Assembly (NCBI GenBank): GCA_021160625.1
Contig: JAGHCE010000260.1
Coordinates: 1-21,229, forward strand
From: Planctomycetota bacterium
Lineage (GTDB): Bacteria > Planctomycetota > DG-23 > SLPQ01
Reading direction: 5' to 3'
Length of the DNA: 21,229 nucleotides
The translations under genes were made by a program, and so were the position numbers. Positions 1-6,379 of the stretch are shown here, piece by piece. How positions within the stretch are numbered: the stretch's first letter is position 1; each line of letters opens with the position of its first letter. Below the pieces are notes generated by a model that worked only from the letters and a program-made list of their open reading frames with translations, was not told the origin of the DNA and searched no databases.

Positions 1-4
1 AACA

Positions 5-55
5 GGCGGGGGAAACCCCGCTTCGGCCTACGGCCTCAGCCGCGTTCCCCCCGCC
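5..55. repeat. GC-rich imperfect hairpin at window start
   Basis: GGCGGGGGAA at 5-14 pairs with TTCCCCCCGCC at 45-55 with one bulged C. The enclosed bases contain a second, weaker GGCC-rich inverted repeat. It lies outside any gene and resembles the other intergenic palindromes of this window without sharing their exact sequence. The rest of 1-222 holds the repeat fragment at 113-173, two near-identical 14-base words (67-80 and 91-104) and a short palindrome CCGCC/GGCGG at 192-203. I see no gene there. Confidence 0.5.
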
Positions 56-112
56 TCAAACTGTATACCATGTCGTGGCACAACTTGTAAACCATGTCAT
101 GGCACTTGACAA

Positions 113-173
113 TGCCTCGCCCCTACAGGCGACTATGTGCCACCCAATAGTAGGGCGGACATTCTTGTCTGCC
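113..173. repeat. Modular hairpin repeat, partial copy with GGCGGACA hairpin
   Basis: This is a fragment of the intergenic repeat family. TGCCTCGCCCCTAC at 113-126 is the right half of a hairpin that is complete at 6015-6035. The word TATGTGCCAC follows at 134-143. Then comes GTAGGG and the hairpin GGCGGACA (154-161), loop TTCT, TGTCTGCC (166-173), with one G-T pair. The same hairpin recurs at 2123-2142 and 18447-18466. The unit sits between the window edge and the 3' end of the WD40 gene. Confidence 0.75.
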
Positions 174-222
174 GTCATTTACTGCGCTATTCCGCCACGG
201 CGGTACTGATCGGCGGTGCGCC

Positions 223-1872
223 TCAAGGTGACCCTGCCCGAGGTATGCCGTTGGGGATGTGTGCGAGGAGGTCCTGGACCTCGGTCGTGCTGATGAAGTT
301 CCTGGCGATGTCGCCGAAGCGCCTGGCGCGCACGTGGTCCGAGAGACCGAAGCGGCATATCCTGGCCGCGAGGAAGGCCGCGTCGTAGGCAAGCTTGTTG
401 GCCTCGGTTGTGGACGCCATCGGCCACGGGCGCGCCTTTTCAAAGAGTGCCAGCGCTGCCTGCAGGTTATCGATTGCTTCGGGGTAGTCGTCCGACTTTT
501 CCAGGTCGGCTGCAACACGCAACCGGCAGGAAATCGCCTGTATCCAGGCGTCGTGATTGTCGCCTTGGAGGCTGATTGCCTCCTCGAACCCGGAAATCGC
601 CCGTCGGAAGAGCCCGTCGCGCATCGCCTCCATCGCGCGCTCGAAGGCCTTTGACGCTTCCTTCGGCAGCCAGGCCGTTGCGGTAAACGCCTGCCCGCAA
701 AAGGGGCACAGGCCTTTGTGGCCGACCACCGCCGGCGGCAGCGGCATCTTGCGCCGACACGAGGGGCACAGAACGCTGACGGTGCCTTCTGCGCCGCCGA
801 ACGCACGTACGAGCCTGCCCGTGCGGGCGTCGTAGAGACCGATTCGCCCGGACGCCTCCCCGGCCGCCAGCAGGGGGGAGGCGTGGTCAAAACCCAGCGA
901 AGTCACGGGCTCCTGGTCTGTTTCGATGGTGAAGCGGCACTTGCCGGCGTCGACATCCCATATCCTGAGGGTCCAGTCAGAGCCGCCGGTGGCCCCCAGG
1001 GCGGCGTCGAAGCTAAGCGCCACCGCGTGCACCGGGGCGAGATGGCCCTTCAATATGCGCACGGGGGCGCGCTTGAGCACGTCCCACACGGCCGCCGTGC
1101 GGTCGGCGCTGCCCGATATCAGGTAGCCGCCGTCGGCGTTTATGCCGAGGGCCAGAACCGCTCCGCCGTGCCCCTTTATCTTTCCCGCCGATTTCCACTT
1201 GTTCATTTTCCAGATGCGAAGTACGTGGTCGTAGCCGGCCGAGAAGAATAACTCCCCTTGCGGGTCGCAGGCCAGGGAAGTTACCGCGGACTTGTGCTTC
1301 TTGAGAATCCTGACCGCTTTGCCGTCCGCCAGGTCCCAGATGCGTATTGTCTTGTCCATACTTGCAGAGATGCCGTAGCGGCCCAGCGGCGAGAAGGCAA
1401 CCGCCGTGACGGGGCCGGTGTGGCCCTTGAAGGTGTGGATGCACTTGCCGTTCGATATCTTCCAGAGCCTGACGTTGGAGTCCTGCCCGCCGGAGAGGAT
1501 GTAGGACCCCTCGCCACTGAAAGTCGCGCAAAGTACCGGACTTTCGTGAGCCTCGAGAGACATCTCCGGGCGCCCGGAGTCCACCTGCCAAAGCCTCAGC
1601 GTGGAATCCTCGCCGGCGGAGAGTACGAGTCTGCCGCCTCGGCTGAAAAGCACACAATGGACCGGCCCGTTGTGACCAAGAGAAACTGGAAAAACGCCGC
1701 CCTCTTTCCAGGCGGTCGGAGGCGGTGGATCGGACCCAGCGGCGGTTTCTGAATGTTCGTGCGCGATGACAACGAAGGTGCCGCAGTGCGGGCAGGCTCC
1801 CTTTTTGCCCGCCGCCGCATCGGAGACCTTGAACGTCTTGCCGCACCCCAGACATACCACTTCGATGGCCAT
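223..1872 (-). CDS. WD40 seven-blade propeller protein with two zinc ribbons and helical C-terminus
   Basis: A 549-residue protein. Residues 1-35 form a zinc ribbon (C7, C10, C27, C30). Residues about 65-360 hold seven WD40 repeats, most ending in variants of LRLW or IRIWD, enough for one closed propeller. Residues 369-392 form a second zinc ribbon with identical spacing (C369, C372, C389, C392). The last 150 residues are helical and TPR-like. I chose the ATG at 1872 because GGGGGGAG lies five bases upstream; the upstream in-frame ATG at 1902 would add ten non-conserved residues across that site. No signal peptide or membrane helix is seen, so it is probably cytosolic. WD40 propellers are protein-binding scaffolds, and zinc ribbons of this CxxC-16-CxxC type are common at the N-termini of planctomycete proteins. 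No enzymatic function is indicated. It is transcribed away from trpE. Confidence 0.9.
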   Translation of the reverse strand: MAIEVVCLGCGKTFKVSDAAAGKKGACPHCGTFVVIAHEHSETAAGSDPPPPTAWKEGGVFPVSLGHNGPVHCVLFSRGGRLVLSAGEDSTLRLWQVDSGRPEMSLEAHESPVLCATFSGEGSYILSGGQDSNVRLWKISNGKCIHTFKGHTGPVTAVAFSPLGRYGISASMDKTIRIWDLADGKAVRILKKHKSAVTSLACDPQGELFFSAGYDHVLRIWKMNKWKSAGKIKGHGGAVLALGINADGGYLISGSADRTAAVWDVLKRAPVRILKGHLAPVHAVALSFDAALGATGGSDWTLRIWDVDAGKCRFTIETDQEPVTSLGFDHASPLLAAGEASGRIGLYDARTGRLVRAFGGAEGTVSVLCPSCRRKMPLPPAVVGHKGLCPFCGQAFTATAWLPKEASKAFERAMEAMRDGLFRRAISGFEEAISLQGDNHDAWIQAISCRLRVAADLEKSDDYPEAIDNLQAALALFEKARPWPMASTTEANKLAYDAAFLAARICRFGLSDHVRARRFGDIARNFISTTEVQDLLAHIPNGIPRAGSP

Positions 1873-1936
1873 TATGCTCCCCCCCCGCCCAGCGGGAAGC
1901 ACTCTGCCCGCGGGCGGGCCTGCCTGAGCAGAGGCA

Positions 1937-1966
1937 TTTATATCATATTACACGCGAGGTTGGCAA
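1937..1966 (-). promoter_or_regulatory. Candidate sigma70 promoter for the WD40 gene
   Basis: On the minus strand TTGCCA (1966-1961) is followed after 18 bases by TATAAA (1942-1937). The start codon is 65 bases further, at 1872. The 18-base spacer is slightly long and the call rests on two hexamers only. The surrounding AT-rich patch (about 1935-1985) is conspicuous in this GC-rich window. Confidence 0.45.
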
Positions 1967-2044
1967 GTAATTTGCTAAAATTCCGCGCAAAAACGCGCCA
2001 AATCCCGCCTCTATCCCCCACAATCGGCCAAATCCGAGGGAATG

Positions 2045-2177
2045 CTTCCGCGGGCGAGGCGTGCCCTCCAAGGCGGGTAAACCTTGCCCCTACGACGCTA
2101 TGTGCCACTGATGGCTACGTAGGGTGGACATTCTTGTCCGCCGTCGTTTATTCCGTGTGCGTGTGCCAATGTGGCAC
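2045..2177. repeat. Modular hairpin repeat block upstream of trpE
   Basis: It begins with CTTCCGCGGGCGAGGC (2045-2060), matching the copy at 6008-6023. A variant hairpin CAAGG/CCTTG (2069-2086), CCCCTAC and the word CTATGTGCCAC follow. Next is GTAGGG with hairpin GGTGGACA (2123-2130), loop TTCT, TGTCCGCC (2135-2142). A further hairpin GTGCCA/TGGCAC lies at 2163-2177. The segment 2119-2158 is homologous to 18443-18484. The block ends about 64 bases before the trpE promoter. Confidence 0.8.
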
Positions 2178-2240
2178 TGGTGCCCCTGCGTCGTGTTTCT
2201 CTATGTCCTGTGGCGAAACGGGGCCTTCGTGCAATATGAC

Positions 2241-2268
2241 TTGAACGGGGCGCCTATCGTGATAGAAT
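2241..2268 (+). promoter_or_regulatory. Promoter of trpE (TTGAAC-16-TAGAAT, extended -10)
   Basis: TTGAAC at 2241-2246 is separated by 16 bases from TAGAAT at 2263-2268, preceded by the TGn of an extended -10 element (2260-2262). Transcription would start near 2275, only about 22 bases before the trpE start. That leaves no room for a leader peptide, attenuator or T-box, so any tryptophan control would have to act at this promoter or on the enzyme. The 11-base word CGTGATAGAAT closely matches CGTGATAAAAT in front of the gene at 10861. Confidence 0.65.
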
Positions 2269-2296
2269 TTGCCCGTTCGGGAAAACGGGGAGCGAT

Positions 2297-3793
2297 ATGC
2301 CGCGCTACTATCCTGAGATGCCGAGATTCGAGAAACTCGCCGCCGGGGGTGCGCGCGTTCCCGTTTACCGCCAGCTCCTGGCCGACACGATAACGCCCGT
2401 CGCGGCGTTTCGCAAGGTGGAGGATCCGGACTACGCATTCCTCCTGGAAAGCGTCGTGGGCGGCGAGCGCATAGCGCAGTACTCCTTTGTCGGGTCGAGG
2501 CCGTTTGCGGTTTTTATCGCCCGGCGAAACGAGGTGGAGATTATCGAAGACGGCCGGAGCCGCTCGTTTACGGCCGAAAACCCCTTCGAAAGCCTCCAGG
2601 AGTTTGTCTCGTCGGTAAAGTTCGTGCATCCAGGCGACCTGCCGCGCTTTTGCTCGGGGGCGGTCGGCTACGCGGCCTACGACGCGGTTCGCTACGTGGA
2701 AAACCTCCCCGACGCACCGCCCGACAACCTCAACACACCGGATATGTACTTCGCCTTCTACGACTCGATGCTCATCTTCGACCACATAAACAATACCGTC
2801 AAGGTCCTCGCCTGCGCCGACACGTCCCGCTACCCGGCAAAGGATGCCTACCGCCTGGCCTGCGAACGCGTTGACGAGATGGTCGAGGCACTGCGCACCC
2901 CTACCATTGCGCTTTCCGACGACATCTCGTCGGCCGGAGAGGTCTCGCTGGAGTATACCTCCAACTTCACAATGGACGAGTACTGCCGCGCGGTCGAGCG
3001 GGCCAAGGAGTACATATTCGCCGGGGACGTTTTCCAGGTCGTGCTCTCCCAGAGGCTCACCGCCGAAACCCCCGCGGACCCCTTTCACATCTACCGCATC
3101 CTGAGGATGGTGAACCCGAGCCCCTATATGTTTTACCTCAAGATGAAGGACCTGAAGCTCATCGGCTCGTCGCCGGAGGTGATGGTGCGGGTGGAGGGCG
3201 ACAGGATTACGCTGAGGCCCATTGCCGGCACGCGTCCGCGCGGCAAGACTCCCGAGGAGGACGGGGCACTTGCCATCGAGCTTCTCGCGGATGAAAAGGA
3301 ACGCGCCGAGCACGTAATGCTGGTGGACCTCGGCAGAAATGACGTCGGCCGCACGGCGCGCTACGGTACGGTGGCGGTCGACGAGTGTATGGTGATAGAG
3401 CGCTTCAGCCACGTGATGCATATCACGTCGAACATCACCGGCCGGTTGAAGCCCGGCTCGACGGCGCTTGAAACCCTCCAGTCCTGCCTGCCCGCGGGGA
3501 CCGTCTCCGGCGCGCCTAAAATCCGTGCAATGCAGATTATCGATGAGTTCGAACCTACCCGCCGAGGCCCCTATGCCGGGGCCGTGGGATATATCGACTT
3601 CGCCGGCAATATGGACACCTGCATCGCGCTGCGCACGGTGATATTCGTCGACGGCAAGGCCATCGTCCAGGCCGGCGGCGGCATAGTCGCCGACAGCATC
3701 CCCGAAAATGAATACCAGGAATGCCTCAACAAGGCCAAGGCCCTCCTCAAGGCCCTCGAAATCGCCGCCAAGTTCTCATCGTCCGAGCCCTGA
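2297..3793 (+). CDS. trpE: Anthranilate synthase component I
   Basis: This 498-residue protein converts chorismate, with ammonia from the TrpG glutaminase subunit, to anthranilate, the first committed step of tryptophan synthesis. Chorismate-binding family motifs are clear: PIAGTRPRG (308-316), RNDVGR (347-352), GTVSGAPK (401-408) and the C-terminal QAGGGIVADS. The LLES motif at 49-52 and PSPYMFYL at 274-281 form the tryptophan feedback site in known TrpE proteins and favour TrpE over PabB. Length is normal. The ATG at 2297 has GGGGAG four bases upstream; a second ATG seven codons in is less well placed. No trpG or other trp gene adjoins it. A repeat copy follows within 25 bases of the stop and its GC stem plus TTTT may end transcription. 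Confidence 0.96.
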   Translation: MPRYYPEMPRFEKLAAGGARVPVYRQLLADTITPVAAFRKVEDPDYAFLLESVVGGERIAQYSFVGSRPFAVFIARRNEVEIIEDGRSRSFTAENPFESLQEFVSSVKFVHPGDLPRFCSGAVGYAAYDAVRYVENLPDAPPDNLNTPDMYFAFYDSMLIFDHINNTVKVLACADTSRYPAKDAYRLACERVDEMVEALRTPTIALSDDISSAGEVSLEYTSNFTMDEYCRAVERAKEYIFAGDVFQVVLSQRLTAETPADPFHIYRILRMVNPSPYMFYLKMKDLKLIGSSPEVMVRVEGDRITLRPIAGTRPRGKTPEEDGALAIELLADEKERAEHVMLVDLGRNDVGRTARYGTVAVDECMVIERFSHVMHITSNITGRLKPGSTALETLQSCLPAGTVSGAPKIRAMQIIDEFEPTRRGPYAGAVGYIDFAGNMDTCIALRTVIFVDGKAIVQAGGGIVADSIPENEYQECLNKAKALLKALEIAAKFSSSEP

Positions 3794-3815
3794 TCGCCCC
3801 GTTTATCCCGCGCGC

Positions 3816-3888
3816 GGGAGGGCTTCGCCCCTTTTCTGCTATGGGGGGCCTCAGACGTTGTCTGTGGCAATCAACTGACCTTCCGCGG
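3816..3888. repeat. Modular hairpin repeat, copy A1 (3' of trpE)
   Basis: GGGAGGGCTTCGCCCC (3816-3831) forms a short stem with a TTC loop and runs into TTTTCTGCTATGG. The second hairpin has arms CCTCAGAC (3849-3856) and GTCTGTGG (3860-3867) around a GTT loop, with a T/T mismatch. Then follows ATCAACTGACCTTCCGCGG (3870-3888), the conserved linker seen in copies A2, A3 and A5. The copy starts 22 bases after the trpE stop, and its first stem followed by TTTT could act as a terminator. The 139 bases between A1 and A2 (3889-4027) show no gene or clear motif. Confidence 0.85.
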
Positions 3889-4027
3889 ACCCGGCGGCGG
3901 GGCCTGACGATTTCCTGCCGGTGGTGCTTATATGAGGTTCCTTGTGCGCGCGGGCGGAGGTTGCAAGCGCGATTATCCGTCAAAAGCGTGTGGATTGGAA
4001 GGGCGTTGTTTGCCGAATCTGCAGGGA

Positions 4028-4116
4028 GGGGGGCTTCGCCCCCTTTCTGCTACGGAGGGCCGCAGACGTTGTCTGCGGCAATCAACTGACCTTCCGCTGG
4101 CGAGACAAGCCTCGCC
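4028..4116. repeat. Modular hairpin repeat, copy A2 (5' of glycosyltransferase)
   Basis: Three hairpins occur in a row: GGGGGC (4029-4034), TTC, GCCCCC (4038-4043); CCGCAGAC (4060-4067), GTT, GTCTGCGG (4071-4078), a perfect 8-bp stem; and GGCGAG (4099-4104) with CTCGCC (4111-4116). The linker ATCAACTGACCTTCCGCTGG joins the second and third. The copy ends 17 bases before the ribosome binding site of the downstream gene, so it would lie in the leader of that mRNA if the promoter is upstream. Confidence 0.88.
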
Positions 4117-4144
4117 CTGGGTGGCTGGCTCCCGGAGGGAACCG

Positions 4145-5611
4145 TTGAGATTAAACAATGCCGGTCATAACAAACGCGGCAACCCTGCCACGGTCTTTGC
4201 GGTGGCGGTTCTCCTGTTTACGCTGGCCGGCTTCATCCTCGTGGCCGGGGCCAACCTGGCCGCCTCACGGCCGATCGAGCCCAGCGACGGCGGGATGCTT
4301 TCCTCGGCCTGGCGTGTTTCCCAGGGCAAGCGGATATTCAACGTCCTCGACGAGCCGCCCTACATCTTCAACATTCACAACGCGCTCTTCATCTACCTGT
4401 CGGCGGCGGTTTTCAATCTGACGGGGCCTGTACTCTGGGGGCCGAGGCTCCTGGGGCTGGTGTTCTTCGCGGGAACAGCGGGGGTGGTGTTTCTCTTCGT
4501 GAGGCGGCGGACGGACTCGATCGGAGCGGGGCTCGTCGCGGGGCTTTTCGTGCTCGTTGAGAGGCACTTTTTCGCCCGCACGGCGCTTGCGGTGTGCGAC
4601 TACCCGGCGATATTCTTTTCGGTCCTCGGGCTTTTCCTATGGGACTCGTCCGGCAGACGAAAGTGGCTTGCACCGCTGGCGTTTGCGCTTGCCTATTTTT
4701 CCAAGCAGAGCGCCGTGCTGGCGCCGGCGGCGGTCCTCCTGGCGCTTGTTTTGTCCAGGTCGTGGCGCGAGGCGGCGAGGTTCCTGGCAACATACATTCT
4801 TGCTATGGCGGCGGGATTTGCACTGGCGGGGCTTCTCTTCGGGCGGGCATACTTCCTCAACACACTTTTCTACGGCGTCAAGGGCACTTTCTCAATACGC
4901 AGGGGTGCGAGGTCGCTTGCGGTGACGCCGGCGCTCTACCCGCTGGCTTTCTGCACCGTCGGGTGGATGCTTGCCAGGGGTAAAGGGGCAGCGCGCCTCG
5001 CAGTGCCACTCTACGCGGCGCTCGGCGCGGCCTTAGCGTTCACATCGGGCAGGGCCGGCGGCAGCCGCGCCTACTCGTTTGACCTTGCGGCGGCGCTGGC
5101 GCTTTCGGCGGGGCTTGCCTGGCCGAGAATCGCCGGCTTTTTTGCGGAGCCCTCCCGCAGGGTGCCCACATTAGCGGTTGCAGTGCTCTTCATCCAAATG
5201 GCGATGGTGCCTTTCGGCGCCTTCTCGGGACATGACTTGCGGGCGAAATGGATGCTTTGGAAGGACGCTCCGGCCCGGGGCGTCTATGCCGCGCGCAAGG
5301 CGTCTTTCGAGCGCAAGGGAATGATCCTAAGCGGCTATACCGGCTACGACGTGGGAACTGCCGGCCGTAACTTCACTACCGACCCTCACCGGCTCGGTCA
5401 ACTCCTGAAAACCGGCGTCCTCTCTCGCGAACCCCTCGAAGCAGCAGTTGAGAAAAGGACCTTCAGCGCAGTGATAATCCCCGGCCGGGACCGGGGGTTC
5501 GGCATCTTCGACCAGAGGCTCAAAGCCGCCGTACGGGAAAACTACCGGTGCACACTCACACTGGAGGGGGAGGAATACTATATCCTCCCGCAGACCCGCC
5601 CGCAACGGTGA
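4145..5611 (+). CDS. GT-C membrane glycosyltransferase, ArnT/PMT (GT39/83)-like
   Basis: A 488-residue polytopic membrane protein with about ten hydrophobic segments. The first helix is at about 17-38. The loop that follows holds SDGGMLSSAWR, where D48 occupies the position of the catalytic acid of the GT-C first loop, usually DE or DEG. YFSKQSAVLAP at 184-194 matches a common motif of the PMT_2 family. The last 120 residues are a soluble domain. Such enzymes transfer sugars from polyprenyl-phosphate donors outside the membrane to lipids or proteins; the acceptor here is unknown. The start is TTG at 4145, with GGAGGG (4134-4139) upstream at ideal spacing. A longer frame back to 3932 exists but would translate repeat copy A2, so I reject it. 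Confidence 0.85.
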   Translation: MRLNNAGHNKRGNPATVFAVAVLLFTLAGFILVAGANLAASRPIEPSDGGMLSSAWRVSQGKRIFNVLDEPPYIFNIHNALFIYLSAAVFNLTGPVLWGPRLLGLVFFAGTAGVVFLFVRRRTDSIGAGLVAGLFVLVERHFFARTALAVCDYPAIFFSVLGLFLWDSSGRRKWLAPLAFALAYFSKQSAVLAPAAVLLALVLSRSWREAARFLATYILAMAAGFALAGLLFGRAYFLNTLFYGVKGTFSIRRGARSLAVTPALYPLAFCTVGWMLARGKGAARLAVPLYAALGAALAFTSGRAGGSRAYSFDLAAALALSAGLAWPRIAGFFAEPSRRVPTLAVAVLFIQMAMVPFGAFSGHDLRAKWMLWKDAPARGVYAARKASFERKGMILSGYTGYDVGTAGRNFTTDPHRLGQLLKTGVLSREPLEAAVEKRTFSAVIIPGRDRGFGIFDQRLKAAVRENYRCTLTLEGEEYYILPQTRPQR

Positions 5612-5655
5612 ACCCCCCGGCGCCGGCCGGACCCGCCTGGGTGCCCCTGAGGCTT

Positions 5656-5886
5656 TCAATCTCCCGCTGTATCGGCCAGGTCCCGAATGCGAGCACCATA
5701 ATTTGCAATCGGCACAAGCATCAGCAGCCCCAGCGCCCAGTTATAGCCGGTGTGCTTGACTATTATACACCAGCAGATTATTGTGATGGCGGAACTCACC
5801 AATACCAGCAGACCTATCAGCAGTACCGCCACAATCCCCATTGACATCACTTCCTGTGGTATTGACGCCGGATCAAACGAGTTCAC
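5656..5886 (-). CDS. Small membrane protein with two helices (DUF5684-like)
   Basis: A 76-residue protein. A long hydrophobic stretch at about 16-44 and a second at about 50-62 suggest a hairpin in the inner membrane. The GYNWALGLLMLVPIANYGARI segment resembles the end of small DUF5684 or superinfection-immunity-type proteins; that family name is a recollection, not a search result. The start is GTG at 5886, supported by AAGGAGG six bases upstream, one of the best ribosome binding sites in the window. The gene converges with the glycosyltransferase, 44 bases away, and its 5' end lies 33 bases from a large repeat block. Function is unknown. Confidence 0.7.
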   Translation of the reverse strand: MNSFDPASIPQEVMSMGIVAVLLIGLLVLVSSAITIICWCIIVKHTGYNWALGLLMLVPIANYGARIRDLADTAGD

Positions 5887-5918
5887 TGAGCGCCTCCTTT
5901 CTCCAGCCCCGGTGAGGG

Positions 5919-6239
5919 GGGGGCTTCGCCCCCTCTTTGCTACGGAGGGGTCTTCGACCCCTTTCTGCTATGGGGGCCACGGACGTTGTCCGCGGCAGTC
6001 AACTGACCTTCCGCGGGCGAGGCAATGCCTCGCCCCTACAAATGCAATGCGCCACTGGCGGCTTGGTAGGGGCAGGGCTTGCCCTGCCCGGTGCTGAGGG
6101 CGCAGCAAGCGGCGCCCCTACGAGCGATACGTGTGCCACGGCGGGTCTTGCCCCGTCGTGGGGGTCTTCGACCCCTTCCTGCTACGGGGGCCACGGGCGT
6201 TGTCCGCGGCAGTCAAGTGACCTTTCGCAGGCGTTGTCA
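5919..6239. repeat. Largest modular hairpin array (copies A3 and A4 plus variants)
   Basis: At least eight hairpins occur in series: GGGGGC/GCCCCC (5919-5933), GGGGTC/GACCCC (5947-5961), CCACGGAC/GTCCGCGG (5977-5995), GGGCGAGGC/GCCTCGCCC (6015-6035), GGGCAGGGC/GCCCTGCCC (6070-6089), GGGCGC/GCGCCC (6098-6117), CACGGCGGG/CCCGTCGTG (6137-6160), GGGGTC/GACCCC (6161-6175) and CCACGGGC/GTCCGCGG (6191-6209). The linkers TTTCTGCTAYGG, TCAACTGACCTTCCGCGG, CCCCTAC and ATRYGTGCCAC recur in other blocks. The array fills the space between the small membrane gene and the promoter at 6285. No gene is seen in 5887-6379. Confidence 0.9.
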
Positions 6240-6284
6240 AAACATCCGCACATTCCTTGGGACAGTTACCAAGCAGGTGTCGCT

Positions 6285-6313
6285 TTGACTGGCGGGGCGC
6301 GCGGGGCTATAAT
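6285..6313 (+). promoter_or_regulatory. Strong sigma70 promoter of the TPR-toroid operon
   Basis: TTGACT (6285-6290), a 17-base spacer and a perfect TATAAT (6308-6313). This is one of the two best promoter matches in the window. A start near 6320 gives a leader of about 60 bases before the TPR gene at 6380. It lies 45 bases beyond the end of the hairpin array. Confidence 0.8.
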
Positions 6314-6379
6314 CACATAGAGGCGCTAGTTCGTTTTTCCACGGTGGTCCCCTGCAGCCCACCTTGTCCCGGAAGGCGT

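Noticed and set aside
67..104. Two 11-base palindromes CCATGTCGTGG and CCATGTCATGG, 24 bases apart, as a possible operator
   Set aside because: No gene starts to the right within range and the neighbouring sequence is repeat-derived. They may be decayed TGCCAC modules.
106..139. TTGACA at 106-111 as a plus-strand promoter
   Set aside because: No acceptable -10 lies at 16-18 bases (GCGACT or GACTAT), and no plus-strand gene follows.
2201..3421. Long minus-strand open frame of 406 codons opposite trpE
   Set aside because: It is a shadow of trpE caused by GC-rich third codon positions. Its peptide is His/Arg/Val-rich with no domain, and it lacks a ribosome site.
3721..4089. Plus-strand coding frame across the trpE end and repeat copies
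   Set aside because: It overlaps the trpE end in another frame, and its second half is translated repeat. The same nonsense peptide (LRPLSATEG, LRQSTDLP) appears from every repeat copy.
5919..6239. CRISPR array
   Set aside because: The repeats are hairpins of differing sequence at irregular spacing, with conserved linkers, not identical repeats with unique spacers of even length. No cas gene is seen.
5937..6320. Plus-strand coding frame of about 127 residues in the hairpin array
   Set aside because: It consists almost wholly of translated palindromic repeats and ends past a strong promoter. It has no family features.
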